Positions 1 through 8,305 of a DNA stretch of 64,000 nucleotides are shown piece after piece (positions within the stretch are counted from its first letter, which is position 1; each line of letters begins with the position of its first letter). The stretch covers positions 81,671 through 145,670 of the forward strand of contig PANC01000015.1 of assembly GCA_002708315.1 (NCBI GenBank), given 5' to 3'. The DNA comes from Lentimicrobiaceae bacterium (GTDB taxonomy: Bacteria > Bacteroidota > Bacteroidia > Bacteroidales > F082). Both the position numbers and the translations under genes were made by a program. The notes beneath the pieces were generated by a model, which worked only from the letters and a program-made list of their open reading frames with translations, was not told the origin of the DNA and did no database searches.

Positions 1-1205
1 GATGATCCAGACACCCATTCATCATAAACGATCAGCGCACTAGTACCACTAAAAATACTACCACCAACAACACCAGAAACATCGGAGCTCATGGCAATAA
101 ACTCAATGCCATCATTACCCCAAAGCAAAGCGCCCGTATCTGAAAATTTTTGTCCAGCAATTGCTGTTTGTGTTTGGCCACTATTTTTTTTACTCCAACT
201 AACAAGTGTTTCATTATTACCATTTACCCCAAGTAATTGAGGGTTTTGATTGCTATTTGATGTCGAAGTCATGCAGCTTGACCCATTTGATGGCCATGTG
301 ATACTTCCATCACTAAGCACCCTTTGTACGGAGGCATTTATATTATTATCTCCATTCCTATCATCCATCCAAGCAAGTATAATACCGTTTGAATTATCTG
401 AAGCAATCGTAAAGTTTGTAAATGCCGAGATACCGTTGGCGTTGCTTACTAATACATCTGATGTCCATATGGTATTCCCTGAGCCATTAAATTTTTGAAC
501 ATATATATGACGAGTTAAGGCAGGAAAATTACCCGTTTCCTTATAAAACCCCATTATGTAATTGTCGCCATCTACACCCAGAACTCTTGCTCCCGTGTAG
601 CTCTGTGAGCCACTTTGAAATGTAATACCAGCGCTACCCCAAGCCAAAGTACCAGAAGGAGTTATCTTTTGCATAACTATTTCACTCTCTGATGAAGTTG
701 GCCTTGACCAGGCAACAATTGCATTATTTGATGAGGTAACAGAAATGCTTGGTACATATTCATCTTGTGGGTCTGATGTTAACTGAATACCATCATCACC
801 CCATCTGAAGCTTCCCGATGGGGATATTGAATATGCGTATATATTTGCATTTCCATCCCTGACATCATTAAATGCAATGACACAATTACCATTATTATCA
901 ACACCAAGATCCCACTCTGTTATCCAGGTGTTTTGAGTCTTATCACTGATTAAAATTCCATTATTGGCCCATTGGGCAATACCACTAAAATTATAATACT
1001 GTAGCCTTATATCATAGTTACCAGCATCATTCGAATAGAATCCCACATAGAAATTACCATTATTGTCATAGGCAATATGTGGCACGGCCTGTTCGCCACC
1101 AAGATCACAAACAACACTATTTACAACAGGATCATCCACCCACTGTGCAAATGATGTAAAATTAGCGCTAATTGAAATTAGAACAATTAAAATGTATTTC
1201 TTCAT
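1..1205 (-). CDS. Secreted repeat protein, 3' end cut by window edge
   Basis: Open from an ATG at 1205 to base 1 without a stop, so at least 401 residues and C-terminally incomplete. The N-terminus is a clear signal peptide (MKKYILIVLISISANF..SFAQ, cleavage probably after Ala-20 or Gln-21). The mature part carries spaced repeats of the form W-x-x-x-G-I (QWANNGI, RWGDDGI, AWGSAGI, LWGNDGI), roughly every 50-60 residues, interleaved with DNNGN and DGDN turns, which suggests a beta-propeller-like exported protein. A T9SS sorting domain would be expected beyond the edge but cannot be seen. Function unknown. A -7 box at 1227-1234 supports this start. Confidence 0.8.
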   Translation of the reverse strand, partial: MKKYILIVLISISANFTSFAQWVDDPVVNSVVCDLGGEQAVPHIAYDNNGNFYVGFYSNDAGNYDIRLQYYNFSGIAQWANNGILISDKTQNTWITEWDLGVDNNGNCVIAFNDVRDGNANIYAYSISPSGSFRWGDDGIQLTSDPQDEYVPSISVTSSNNAIVAWSRPTSSESEIVMQKITPSGTLAWGSAGITFQSGSQSYTGARVLGVDGDNYIMGFYKETGNFPALTRHIYVQKFNGSGNTIWTSDVLVSNANGISAFTNFTIASDNSNGIILAWMDDRNGDNNINASVQRVLSDGSITWPSNGSSCMTSTSNSNQNPQLLGVNGNNETLVSWSKKNSGQTQTAIAGQKFSDTGALLWGNDGIEFIAMSSDVSGVVGGSIFSGTSALIVYDEWVSGS

Positions 1206-1226
1206 TGTGTTATGGATATTTATTTT

Positions 1227-1234
1227 CAAATATA
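1227..1234 (-). promoter_or_regulatory. -7 box (TAnnTTTG) for the secreted repeat protein
   Basis: Minus-strand TATATTTG, matching the Bacteroidota sigma-70 -7 consensus, ends 21 nt before the ATG at 1205. Confidence 0.5.
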
Positions 1235-1244
1235 GTGAGTTTAA

Positions 1245-1373
1245 TATTTTAACCTTAAAATATCGACAGGATTAATCATAGGAGCGATCAACAACAAACC
1301 TCAAGTAATGTCCATAATAGGTGGTGCTGGAAAATACTTAGCCACAAGAGCATCATCTACTATAATTAGTTAA
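1245..1373 (+). pseudogene. Possible 3' remnant of a lost gene
   Basis: A 42-codon frame with no plausible start ends in TAA at 1371-1373. It encodes TGLIIGAINNKP, then VMSIIGGAGKY, then LATRASS. The hydrophobic-Gly-Gly-x-Gly-Lys-Tyr pattern resembles the C-terminal strand of dirigent/allene-oxide-cyclase-type barrel proteins (I/V-G-G-T-G-K-Y). The resemblance is from memory and short. It lies between a divergent secreted-protein gene and tRNA-Cys, with nothing upstream in frame, so it is best read as the tail of a deleted gene. Confidence 0.3.
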
Positions 1374-1458
1374 TTAAACCAGCATAATAGAAAAGCTAGC
1401 CTAGTTGTATTTGCTCATTAAAATTTCTAAAAACCCCGAATAAGTATGGGAAAAATGC

Positions 1459-1466
1459 TATTTTTG
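1459..1466 (+). promoter_or_regulatory. -7 box of tRNA-Cys
   Basis: TATTTTTG, a match to TAnnTTTG, ends 17 nt before the tRNA 5' end at 1484. Confidence 0.5.
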
Positions 1467-1483
1467 CCATCCGATTTATTTAG

Positions 1484-1554
1484 GGTACCGTGGCCGAGTG
1501 GCTAGGCGCTGGTCTGCAAAACCATGTACAGCGGTTCGAATCCGCTCGGTACCT
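1484..1554 (+). tRNA. tRNA-Cys (GCA)
   Basis: A full cloverleaf folds by eye: the acceptor stem GGTACCG (1484-1490) pairs perfectly with CGGTACC (1547-1553), and the anticodon loop CTGCAAA carries GCA at 1516-1518. The T-loop is TTCGAAT with stem GCGG/CCGC. The discriminator base is T1554, as expected for cysteine tRNA. CCA is not encoded. A hairpin terminator follows at 1569-1607, so this is a single-gene transcript. Confidence 0.97.
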
Positions 1555-1568
1555 CGCATAAAATTTTA

Positions 1569-1607
1569 AACCCGATGTATATCAAGTAGATATGAATCGG
1601 GTTTTTT
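1569..1607 (+). terminator. Rho-independent terminator after tRNA-Cys
   Basis: Stem AACCCGAT (1569-1576) pairs with ATCGGGTT (1596-1603), followed by a T run to 1607. On the other strand the exit is also U-rich, so it may also end the lipoprotein gene that stops at 1624. Confidence 0.8.
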
Positions 1608-1623
1608 ATTAGTGGGTCATGAA

Positions 1624-2394
1624 TTAAGGCGTTGCCCAATGACTTTGATCAGTAATATTTTTGATTCCCTGTGGCTCATCACCAACACCAATGGGCTTTG
1701 TTTGGAAATAATATACATCATAACCATCAAGAGTGTTTGATGTTGAGGTGGTTGCCATATTCAATAAAGCGACCTTTTCATCTATAGGATCATCATTTCC
1801 AATTAATGCTTCCCACAAGTTAAGTACAGGTTCGCCTGCCTCATTAAGCTTTCGTTCCCAAACATGTATAAAAAGTGCATTTGAACCAAGTGTCATATCC
1901 CAAATAGCTCCAACCTCCCAGCCTTTGGAATAGTCTGTAGAGGTTTCATAAACTCCCCAGCCAATGCAGCACTCAACAGTTATCATTCCAGAATTGATAT
2001 TTGGAGCTTCATTTTCATTCCAATTAATCATTGTAGTGCCATTTGGCGTACCTATAATCTCATTAAGTGATCCCACCTTGCTTGTTTGTTGGCCATTTTC
2101 CCATTTGTAAAGATCACAACTACCAAAAGACCCATATAGCTGCGCTGGAAGAGGCACCCCTCCCACATAAGCACCCGGAGAAACATTCCAATTTAAATCT
2201 CCACACGGAGGGCAGTCAGCTATATTTACTGGCTCAACAATTGTAGGAGAATTTTCCCACGAATCTATTAAATCATTCAAGGACTTAATATCTAGGGTTT
2301 CAATTGGCGCAGGAAGGTTGTCAGATTTGCACCCCGACAATATTAATGTCGATATTATCATTATTGAAATAAGGTAAGCGCTTAATTGTCTCAT
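1624..2394 (-). CDS. Lipoprotein of unknown function
   Basis: 256 residues. The N-terminus has a hydrophobic stretch ending in a canonical lipobox, LSGC, with acidic residues just after (CKSDN), so a surface-anchored or periplasmic lipoprotein is likely. The mature part has a CPPCG motif near residue 60 and further cysteines (FGSCD, VECC), then Trp/Gly-rich strands (IGWGVYE, WDMTLG), suggesting a disulfide-bearing beta domain. No family recognised. It stands alone between the tRNA-Cys terminator and the aminotransferase; compact, with no sign of truncation. Confidence 0.75.
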   Translation of the reverse strand: MRQLSAYLISIMIISTLILSGCKSDNLPAPIETLDIKSLNDLIDSWENSPTIVEPVNIADCPPCGDLNWNVSPGAYVGGVPLPAQLYGSFGSCDLYKWENGQQTSKVGSLNEIIGTPNGTTMINWNENEAPNINSGMITVECCIGWGVYETSTDYSKGWEVGAIWDMTLGSNALFIHVWERKLNEAGEPVLNLWEALIGNDDPIDEKVALLNMATTSTSNTLDGYDVYYFQTKPIGVGDEPQGIKNITDQSHWATP

Positions 2395-2441
2395 GTTTTA
2401 AAAGGGTTTAAAATTTATAATAATGTTTTATGTATTTTTTG

Positions 2442-3563
2442 CTAAAAATAACGCTCTCTGATATAATGGCCAAAAACACTTAACATTTCTGGCATGTTTT
2501 TTCTGCCAAAACCTATTCTTGCATGACATTTTCCATATTCAAAGGTTTCAGATGGCAGCAGCATAATACCAGTGCTTTTGACAAGTTTTTCAGCAAAAAC
2601 AGATGCAGGCTCATTTATTTTTAGTCTTATGAAAGCTGTAGATCCAGATAGAGGTTCTTCGAAGTCAATCAACCCACTATTAATCTTATGAAATTCTGAA
2701 AATAGTGAAATATTAAACCTTATCTTATCCATATTTGGAATCACAAACTTATCCATATTATTTAAGGCAATTGTTCCTAAAACTTCACTTGGAGCGCTGT
2801 TACATATTGATAAATAGTCTTTGAATTTTTCTACCTTTTTAAGCAGGCCTTTGTTTTTAGAGGTTAACCAACCAAGCCTTAGGCCAGCTAGTCCAAATGT
2901 TTTTGCAGTACCCCAGAGGCTAATACTGTTTTCATATAAATCACACATGGATGGCAGGCCTGTTTCCTTATTATGGTTTAAATAACGATACATCTCATCT
3001 GAGAAAATGGTTATTCCACGCTCTCGCGCGAGCTCAATAATTTTATGGTACTCTTCAATGGTGGGACTAAAACCTGTTGGATTGTGTGGAAAATTAACAA
3101 CAATTAGTTTGGTTTTTGATGAGATTAGCTTTTTTAGATCGGTTATGTCATAATGCCAACCCCCAGTATTCTCATGAGGTTTCCAAAATGAAATGGAGCA
3201 CCCCAGGTCCTTAGAGACCTGATAAAGAGACTGATACATTGGTGACATACATATAACATTGTCCCCTTTATTTAATAATACATTCATTAATATGAAGTTA
3301 GCCTCGCCTGGAGATGAAACTACAATTTCATCCATCTGGATTGTTTTATAGTGGCCTTTTATTGCCTTACGTAGAAACTCACTACCAACAGTCTCGGTAT
3401 ATCCAAGTTTTAGGCTTTCCCATAAGTTCTTTTCATCAGCCGATGCCACACTTAAAACATAATCCATACTATAGCCATCGCAGTCAGAGCTAGAAAGCAT
3501 ATATTGTGCACTAAACTCATATTTGGCAAAATACCTTTCAACTGCAAAATCTTTAATCTTCAT
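2442..3563 (-). CDS. PLP-dependent aminotransferase, class I/II
   Basis: 373 residues from the ATG at 3563; an in-frame ATG 21 nt further upstream gives a poor extra MCILTII, so 3563 is preferred. The fold-type I signature is complete: NFPHNPTG at 157-164, SDEMYRYL with Asp189 (pyridine N contact) and Tyr192, and GTAKTFGLAGLRLGW with Schiff-base Lys221 and phosphate-binding Arg229. Length fits the family. Substrate cannot be told; the short N-terminal arm resembles the capreomycidine-synthase-like branch, though that is only an impression. It has no pathway partners beside it and precedes the DUF998 remnant in reading direction only. Confidence 0.9.
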   Translation of the reverse strand: MKIKDFAVERYFAKYEFSAQYMLSSSDCDGYSMDYVLSVASADEKNLWESLKLGYTETVGSEFLRKAIKGHYKTIQMDEIVVSSPGEANFILMNVLLNKGDNVICMSPMYQSLYQVSKDLGCSISFWKPHENTGGWHYDITDLKKLISSKTKLIVVNFPHNPTGFSPTIEEYHKIIELARERGITIFSDEMYRYLNHNKETGLPSMCDLYENSISLWGTAKTFGLAGLRLGWLTSKNKGLLKKVEKFKDYLSICNSAPSEVLGTIALNNMDKFVIPNMDKIRFNISLFSEFHKINSGLIDFEEPLSGSTAFIRLKINEPASVFAEKLVKSTGIMLLPSETFEYGKCHARIGFGRKNMPEMLSVFGHYIRERYF

Positions 3564-3604
3564 AATTATCGTTAAAATACACAAGTTTTATTTTCAATTC
3601 TTAT

Positions 3605-3871
3605 CTACTGGTTTTTTATTGCCATAGCACAAAAGATTATCCATATAGCAAATACTGATTCTACCATTCTTTGATATAGCCCAATGTATTCAGAAGCCGA
3701 GTTTGTAACTAATATAGATACAAGAAAAATACTGACCGCACCAAATACAATTGATTGCAAAGAAAACGGATTGTTATTGGGTGATCTTTTTAACCCCAAT
3801 CCAATTAATATCATAAAAACAGGAACAAATAAATAAGTTAGTAACCCCACAAAATTATGCGGTTCACGCAC
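3605..3871 (-). pseudogene. DUF998 membrane protein, C-terminal piece
   Basis: This 88-codon frame opens with GTG immediately after an in-frame TAA, so no real start is visible. It encodes three hydrophobic segments: LLTYLFVPVFMILIGLGL, IVFGAVSIFLVSILV and a last one after GLYQRMVES. The loop before the last helix (EYIGLYQRMVE) and the order of helices fit the C-terminal half of six-helix DUF998 proteins. The N-terminal piece of apparently the same gene lies at 4692-4784, beyond the fib_succ lipoprotein gene. The middle of about 100 residues is gone, so this is a broken gene. Confidence 0.6.
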
Positions 3872-3933
3872 TTACAAAGAGGGTGACAATTTTCTATAAA
3901 TAGAAAAAAAAATTATTATAATTGTCAAATAAA

Positions 3934-4584
3934 TTAATCTCGAAGGCAACGGACACTAAATCCATATTGCTTACTGTAGTAGTTCTCGTACACGAAGCCA
4001 TTGTCGTAACTTAGGCCGCGGAACCAGGCACTGGTCGCCGAACTCTCTGTAGAGGTCCACCAACTACCGTAGACACCAATGGAGTCGAAATGACCATCGA
4101 AGCTACGGTAGCCATCCGGAAGGCCTGAAAAACCACTTGAGTTAGTGGCATCTGTATTTGGACTATTCCACAAATTACTGATATCTTTCATCATGCCTCC
4201 AACTACACTTGCTCCTCCCAAATAAGTTGTTAAGATACTCCATTCAGCATCTGTTGGAACATGCCAGCCTGTGGGGCAGAGTCCGCGGGGGTCATCCACA
4301 GCATGCCAGTTATAAAGGGCTCCGTACTTTTCATTAGCAGTCTTATCATTATCATACCAGCAATAGGCACCTGTAGTAAGTTCAGACCATAGACCTTGAT
4401 CGGTTACATTATTTATTGGATCGCCATTCCTGTAATACGTTACCTCTAAATTTTCAACCATCCACTCCTGGGTCCCAATGGTAATACTACTACCATTATT
4501 TCCATCAATTAAATCATCATCACGCTTACAAGTAACTATTAATAATGTAAGGAATAACAGACTTAAAATTTTTAATGCTTTCAT
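3934..4584 (-). CDS. fib_succ_major-domain lipoprotein
   Basis: 216 residues. The signal segment MKALKILSLLFLTLLIVTCK ends in a somewhat atypical lipobox (Thr at -1), followed by an acidic RDDD tail. The rest fits the Fibrobacter succinogenes major paralogous domain (TIGR02145): IGTQEWMVENL, YGALYNWHAV, LCPTGWHVPTDAEW, GLPDGYRS, WWTSTES and the terminal GFSVRCLRD. These proteins are abundant exported or surface proteins of unknown role in Bacteroidota and Fibrobacteres. It is complete, on the same strand as the two DUF998 pieces that flank it, and its base use is more GC-rich at the 3' end than the surroundings, consistent with arrival by transfer. Confidence 0.88.
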   Translation of the reverse strand: MKALKILSLLFLTLLIVTCKRDDDLIDGNNGSSITIGTQEWMVENLEVTYYRNGDPINNVTDQGLWSELTTGAYCWYDNDKTANEKYGALYNWHAVDDPRGLCPTGWHVPTDAEWSILTTYLGGASVVGGMMKDISNLWNSPNTDATNSSGFSGLPDGYRSFDGHFDSIGVYGSWWTSTESSATSAWFRGLSYDNGFVYENYYSKQYGFSVRCLRD

Positions 4585-4691
4585 TTTTAATTTTTTTGTG
4601 AATATAATAAAAAAATTTTCTGTTTTTTTCCAATCGTTTTATTGATTCGTATAATTCTTAGCTGTCAGCACATGCAGCATATTCAATAGTC

Positions 4692-4784
4692 TTAATTTTC
4701 AATTAGAAGGCCACCTAAAATAGAAGAAACCACAAAAAGGCTAACCCCTAGTATTCCAATAAAAAAGGTAATTTTATTGTTCAT
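4692..4784 (-). pseudogene. DUF998 membrane protein, N-terminal piece
   Basis: From an ATG at 4784 the frame encodes 30 residues, one hydrophobic helix (FFIGILGVSLFVVSSILGG) ending LLIEN before TAA. In DUF998 proteins the first helix ends in a similar GG-x-x-IEN-Y-S sequence, so the break falls right after that point. The C-terminal half is at 3605-3871 on the same strand. The identification rests on remembered family sequence and the same-strand position. Confidence 0.5.
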
Positions 4785-4888
4785 TCGACATTATTTTAAA
4801 CCTCACTTTATGCAGTTTAGGCATTGATGTAGCAAGTTATTGACCTCAAAATTATTCTATTATAAAACTAGACAGGCCCTTATTTTCA

Positions 4889-4987
4889 TCAGAAATGATA
4901 CTTTATAAATCCATCTTCCGGTCCATTTAGACTTTGCCACTGACCGAAAACCGTTGCTGCTAAAAAAATAAAAAATAGCACAAACAT
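4889..4987 (-). pseudogene. Orphan start of a secreted protein gene
   Basis: An ATG at 4987 opens 32 codons: a signal peptide (MFVLFFIFLAATVFGQ) followed by WQSLNGPEDGFIK and then a stop. W-x-S-L-N-G-P-x-G-G is how many exported BNR/sortilin-type or T9SS proteins of Bacteroidota begin after the signal peptide. Only this 5' piece exists; downstream there is no continuing frame. It is therefore probably the truncated head of a lost exported-protein gene, lying 14 bases beyond the end of the intact sortilin/BNR gene. Confidence 0.4.
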
Positions 4988-5001
4988 TAATTTCTTACCA
5001 A

Positions 5002-8000
5002 TTAGAACTTCGGTACTCTTCCCGGAGTATGCGGGGCTTTCATTTTATCAAGCTCCTGCTCTGCAACCCCTAGTTTGTTGTGAATGGACTCCAGGTCTTC
5101 CAAAATAGCAGGAAGCTCTTCCATTAGGATATTATAATTAACCTTTTGACTTTCTGTGGGTGACGATGTGGAACTCCAGGATACCCATACTATTTCTCCT
5201 AACCTATTACTTAGTGGCATTATTTCTGGAGGAACCTCTTCCCAGCTAGCCTTAGCAGGCGTTCCTGAAAATAAAAAAGCAATACTATCTAACTCTAATG
5301 ATATTTCATACATCTCACCTTGCATCTCTACAGGAGGGTCGACCACATTTTGAATTGCCTGCTGGATATATGCTGTTTTTGTTGATAGTTCTTCGCGGTA
5401 TTTCATCGTTGCAGTCATAACCCTTCGTAATTCAGATACTCGCTTGTAGAACTCTTGAGATGCAATTGGATCTGGATCTGGAAGGGAAGTGTTTTCTAAC
5501 ACTACAGTATTGAACTCAACGGGCCCTGCTAATTCTTCTACCTGACCATTATGATACATTTCCATGCTCACAGTGTATTTGCCAGGCAATGCTCTCAAGC
5601 TTTTTGACCCCGTATTCATGGAGTCAAACTTATTATTCTTTAGCCTTACGGGGCTGACGGAGCGATATCTCATATCCCATGTAAACCTGCTTATTCCTTT
5701 GGAAGCTTTTTTGTGGATTTTCTTAATTATACCTCCATTATTGTCTCTAATGGTAAAAATCAAATATGGACCTTTTTCATTATTTTCAGCATCCATCATT
5801 TTCTTGGATGGCTGGGGTATAGGCTCCCCATCTTTAAAAAGCTTTTTTTCTTTTTTTAATCTTTGTGATTTTAATGACTTTGGTACATCCTTTAAGTAAT
5901 ATGTAAACACAGCTCCAAAATCAGGATTTTGAGCTTGGTAATATCCAGATCCTGTTCCATATCTGCCATTACCACTTTTAATGAACATTTTTGCATTCTT
6001 TATGGGAAATATTATTGCGTTTGAATTTTCAATAACCTCTTCCGTAACATCTCTCAAGGAAGAATAATCATCAAGTATATAAAAACCCCTGCCAAATGTG
6101 GCAATTACCAAGTCCTTCTCCCTCTCTTGAATGGCAATATCTCTTACTGCAATATCTGGCAACCCTGATCCTAGTTTTATCCACTGAACACCACCATTAA
6201 CTGTAAAATAAAATCCCATTTCTGTGCCAACAAACAAGAGGCTTTGTTCAACTGGATCTTGCGCTATAGTGTGAACAGCTTCATTCTTGGGTAAATCTGA
6301 AGCTATTGAAACCCATGTTTTACCCTGATCATCACTCCTTAAAACATAGGGGGTAAAATCATCACTTTTTATATTGTTAAAGGTCGCATACACAACATTT
6401 TCATCATACTGTGAAGGAAGTATGTCGCTAACATAAGTATACTCTGGCACTCCTGGGAACTCTGAGACTTTCACCCATGTTTCTCCATCGTCATTTGTAA
6501 TCTGAATCAACCCATCATCAGTACCAACATAAATAAGCCCTTTTTTAACCGGAGACTCTGCTAATGCCACTGCTGTTCCCCATTGTGAAGTAGAAACATC
6601 TTTTGCAACAGCACTTGATGGCCAATATTTACCCATAACAGGAAATTGATTTCTATCTTCTTTTCTCGTAATATCATCACTAATAACAGTCCAGCTATTG
6701 CCTCTATCTGTACTTTTAAAAACCTTATTTGAAGCAATATACAGCGTGGTACCAGAATATGAACTCAAAATAAAAGGCGTATCCCAATTCCACCTATATG
6801 TATCTTCACCTTTACCTGGAGTTGGTTTAATTTTAATTCTCTCGCCCGACTTCTTGTCAAACCTATATATGTTTCCATATTGATATGCAGAGTAAACAAT
6901 GTTTGGGTTGTCTGGTTCTATTGCCTGCCAAAAGCCATCTCCACCTAGGGTTACAACCCATTCGTCTGAAGCAACACCACCAGATTTAGTGTTTTGAGAT
7001 GGACCACCCATTGAGGCGTTGTCTTGAGTTCCACCATAAACCCAATAAAAAGGCTCCGTATTATCAACATTAACACGATAATATTGAGTTACAGGTAGTG
7101 TGGTTTTATGAATATATGTTTTACCATCATCCCAGGACTCATAAATACCACCATCTCCCCCTATCATAAAATGATCTGTGTTTAATGGATCAACCCATAA
7201 AGCATGGTCATCAACATGCCTGTTTTTTAAACCAATGTTTTTCCATGTTTTTCCTCCATCAGTACTTACCTTACTGCGTGTGTCCATGGAATATAGTTTT
7301 TGTGAATCCACGGGATCAACAATGAGCTCACTATAATATTGACCACTACTGTTGTAGCTATTTTGTTTTTTAAACGATGCACCTCTATCTGTAGAGCGGA
7401 AAATGCCCCCCTTTTGATTTGATGCTTCAAACATTACATAAACTATATTTGGATCATTTGCTGAAACCACGATTTCCATCCCTCCCTTGTCAACCTTTGG
7501 AATTCCCTTTTCAAGCTTATTCCATGTTTTGCCTGCATCTGTTGATTTATAAAATGCTGATTCGGGACCACCACCAATTTTACCAAACTGACGTCTTCTT
7601 CTTTGCTCTGCTCCAGCATATATAACATCTGGGTTAGAAGGATCGAAGCTTAGGTTAGCGACCCCTGTGTTTTCGCTAATAAATAGTACCTTATCCCAAG
7701 TTTTTCCACCATCACTAGTCTTAAAAACACCCCTCTCTTCGTTTGGGCCCCATGCAGAACCCTCAGCAGCAATATAAACAACATCTGAATCTCTTGGATC
7801 AATTAATATTTCTCCAACATGTCGAGACTCCTTTAGGCCCATATTTTTCCATGACTTTCCACCATCAATTGTTTTATATACGCCATTACCATATCCCAGA
7901 GCCCTTTGGTGGTTATTTTCACCTGTTCCAGCCCACACAACATTGCTATTGTTAGGGTCCATTGCTAATGACCCCATGGAATAAACACCATAATTATCAA

Positions 8001-8268
8001 ATACTGGGCTGAAAGTTATTCCGTTATTTGTTGTTTTCCAGATGTGTCCTGATGCGACAGCAACATAATAAACACTATGATTTTCAGGGGTTACTGCAAA
8101 GTCAGCAATTCTCCCAGAAACAAAAGCAGGCCCTATGCTTCGCCAGCTTAAGCCACTAAATAAAGATGATTTTAGAACTTGTTTTTTATCTTCTTCTTTT
8201 TCTTTTTTTGCCTCAGCAGGTAAAAACCCTATTGTTAGTATGATAAGTAAGATGGTTAGATTTTTCAT
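5002..8268 (-). CDS. Exported sortilin/VPS10-BNR repeat protein
   Basis: 1088 residues with an N-terminal signal peptide (about 20 residues ending AEA) and then WRSIGPAFVSGRI, the usual opening of the large Bacteroidota glycosyl-hydrolase-like proteins with VPS10/sortilin and BNR repeats. Asp-box repeats of the form S/T-x-D-x-G-x-T/S-W recur through residues 60-700 (TIDGGKSW, TSDGGKTW, STDAGKTW, STDRGNSW, NDDGETW, SDDQGKTW), giving a propeller. The last 350 residues are a beta domain plus a helical tail (LRRVMTATMKYRE.., LPAILEDLESIHNKL). No T9SS tail is present. Substrate unknown; enzymatic activity is not proven for this group. Monocistronic by spacing. Confidence 0.88.
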   Translation of the reverse strand: MKNLTILLIILTIGFLPAEAKKEKEEDKKQVLKSSLFSGLSWRSIGPAFVSGRIADFAVTPENHSVYYVAVASGHIWKTTNNGITFSPVFDNYGVYSMGSLAMDPNNSNVVWAGTGENNHQRALGYGNGVYKTIDGGKSWKNMGLKESRHVGEILIDPRDSDVVYIAAEGSAWGPNEERGVFKTSDGGKTWDKVLFISENTGVANLSFDPSNPDVIYAGAEQRRRRQFGKIGGGPESAFYKSTDAGKTWNKLEKGIPKVDKGGMEIVVSANDPNIVYVMFEASNQKGGIFRSTDRGASFKKQNSYNSSGQYYSELIVDPVDSQKLYSMDTRSKVSTDGGKTWKNIGLKNRHVDDHALWVDPLNTDHFMIGGDGGIYESWDDGKTYIHKTTLPVTQYYRVNVDNTEPFYWVYGGTQDNASMGGPSQNTKSGGVASDEWVVTLGGDGFWQAIEPDNPNIVYSAYQYGNIYRFDKKSGERIKIKPTPGKGEDTYRWNWDTPFILSSYSGTTLYIASNKVFKSTDRGNSWTVISDDITRKEDRNQFPVMGKYWPSSAVAKDVSTSQWGTAVALAESPVKKGLIYVGTDDGLIQITNDDGETWVKVSEFPGVPEYTYVSDILPSQYDENVVYATFNNIKSDDFTPYVLRSDDQGKTWVSIASDLPKNEAVHTIAQDPVEQSLLFVGTEMGFYFTVNGGVQWIKLGSGLPDIAVRDIAIQEREKDLVIATFGRGFYILDDYSSLRDVTEEVIENSNAIIFPIKNAKMFIKSGNGRYGTGSGYYQAQNPDFGAVFTYYLKDVPKSLKSQRLKKEKKLFKDGEPIPQPSKKMMDAENNEKGPYLIFTIRDNNGGIIKKIHKKASKGISRFTWDMRYRSVSPVRLKNNKFDSMNTGSKSLRALPGKYTVSMEMYHNGQVEELAGPVEFNTVVLENTSLPDPDPIASQEFYKRVSELRRVMTATMKYREELSTKTAYIQQAIQNVVDPPVEMQGEMYEISLELDSIAFLFSGTPAKASWEEVPPEIMPLSNRLGEIVWVSWSSTSSPTESQKVNYNILMEELPAILEDLESIHNKLGVAEQELDKMKAPHTPGRVPKF

Positions 8269-8305
8269 GTTTGTGTATTTAAGTTATTGCTAAAAGTAAT
8301 ACTCA

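Noticed and set aside
250-498. Plus-strand open frame of 82 codons
   Set aside because: It is the shadow of the exported repeat protein gene that runs through on the minus strand to base 1.
7419-7955. Overlapping short frames on both strands within the sortilin/BNR gene
   Set aside because: They follow from the Asp-box repeat composition of the long gene and have no start signals or known domains.
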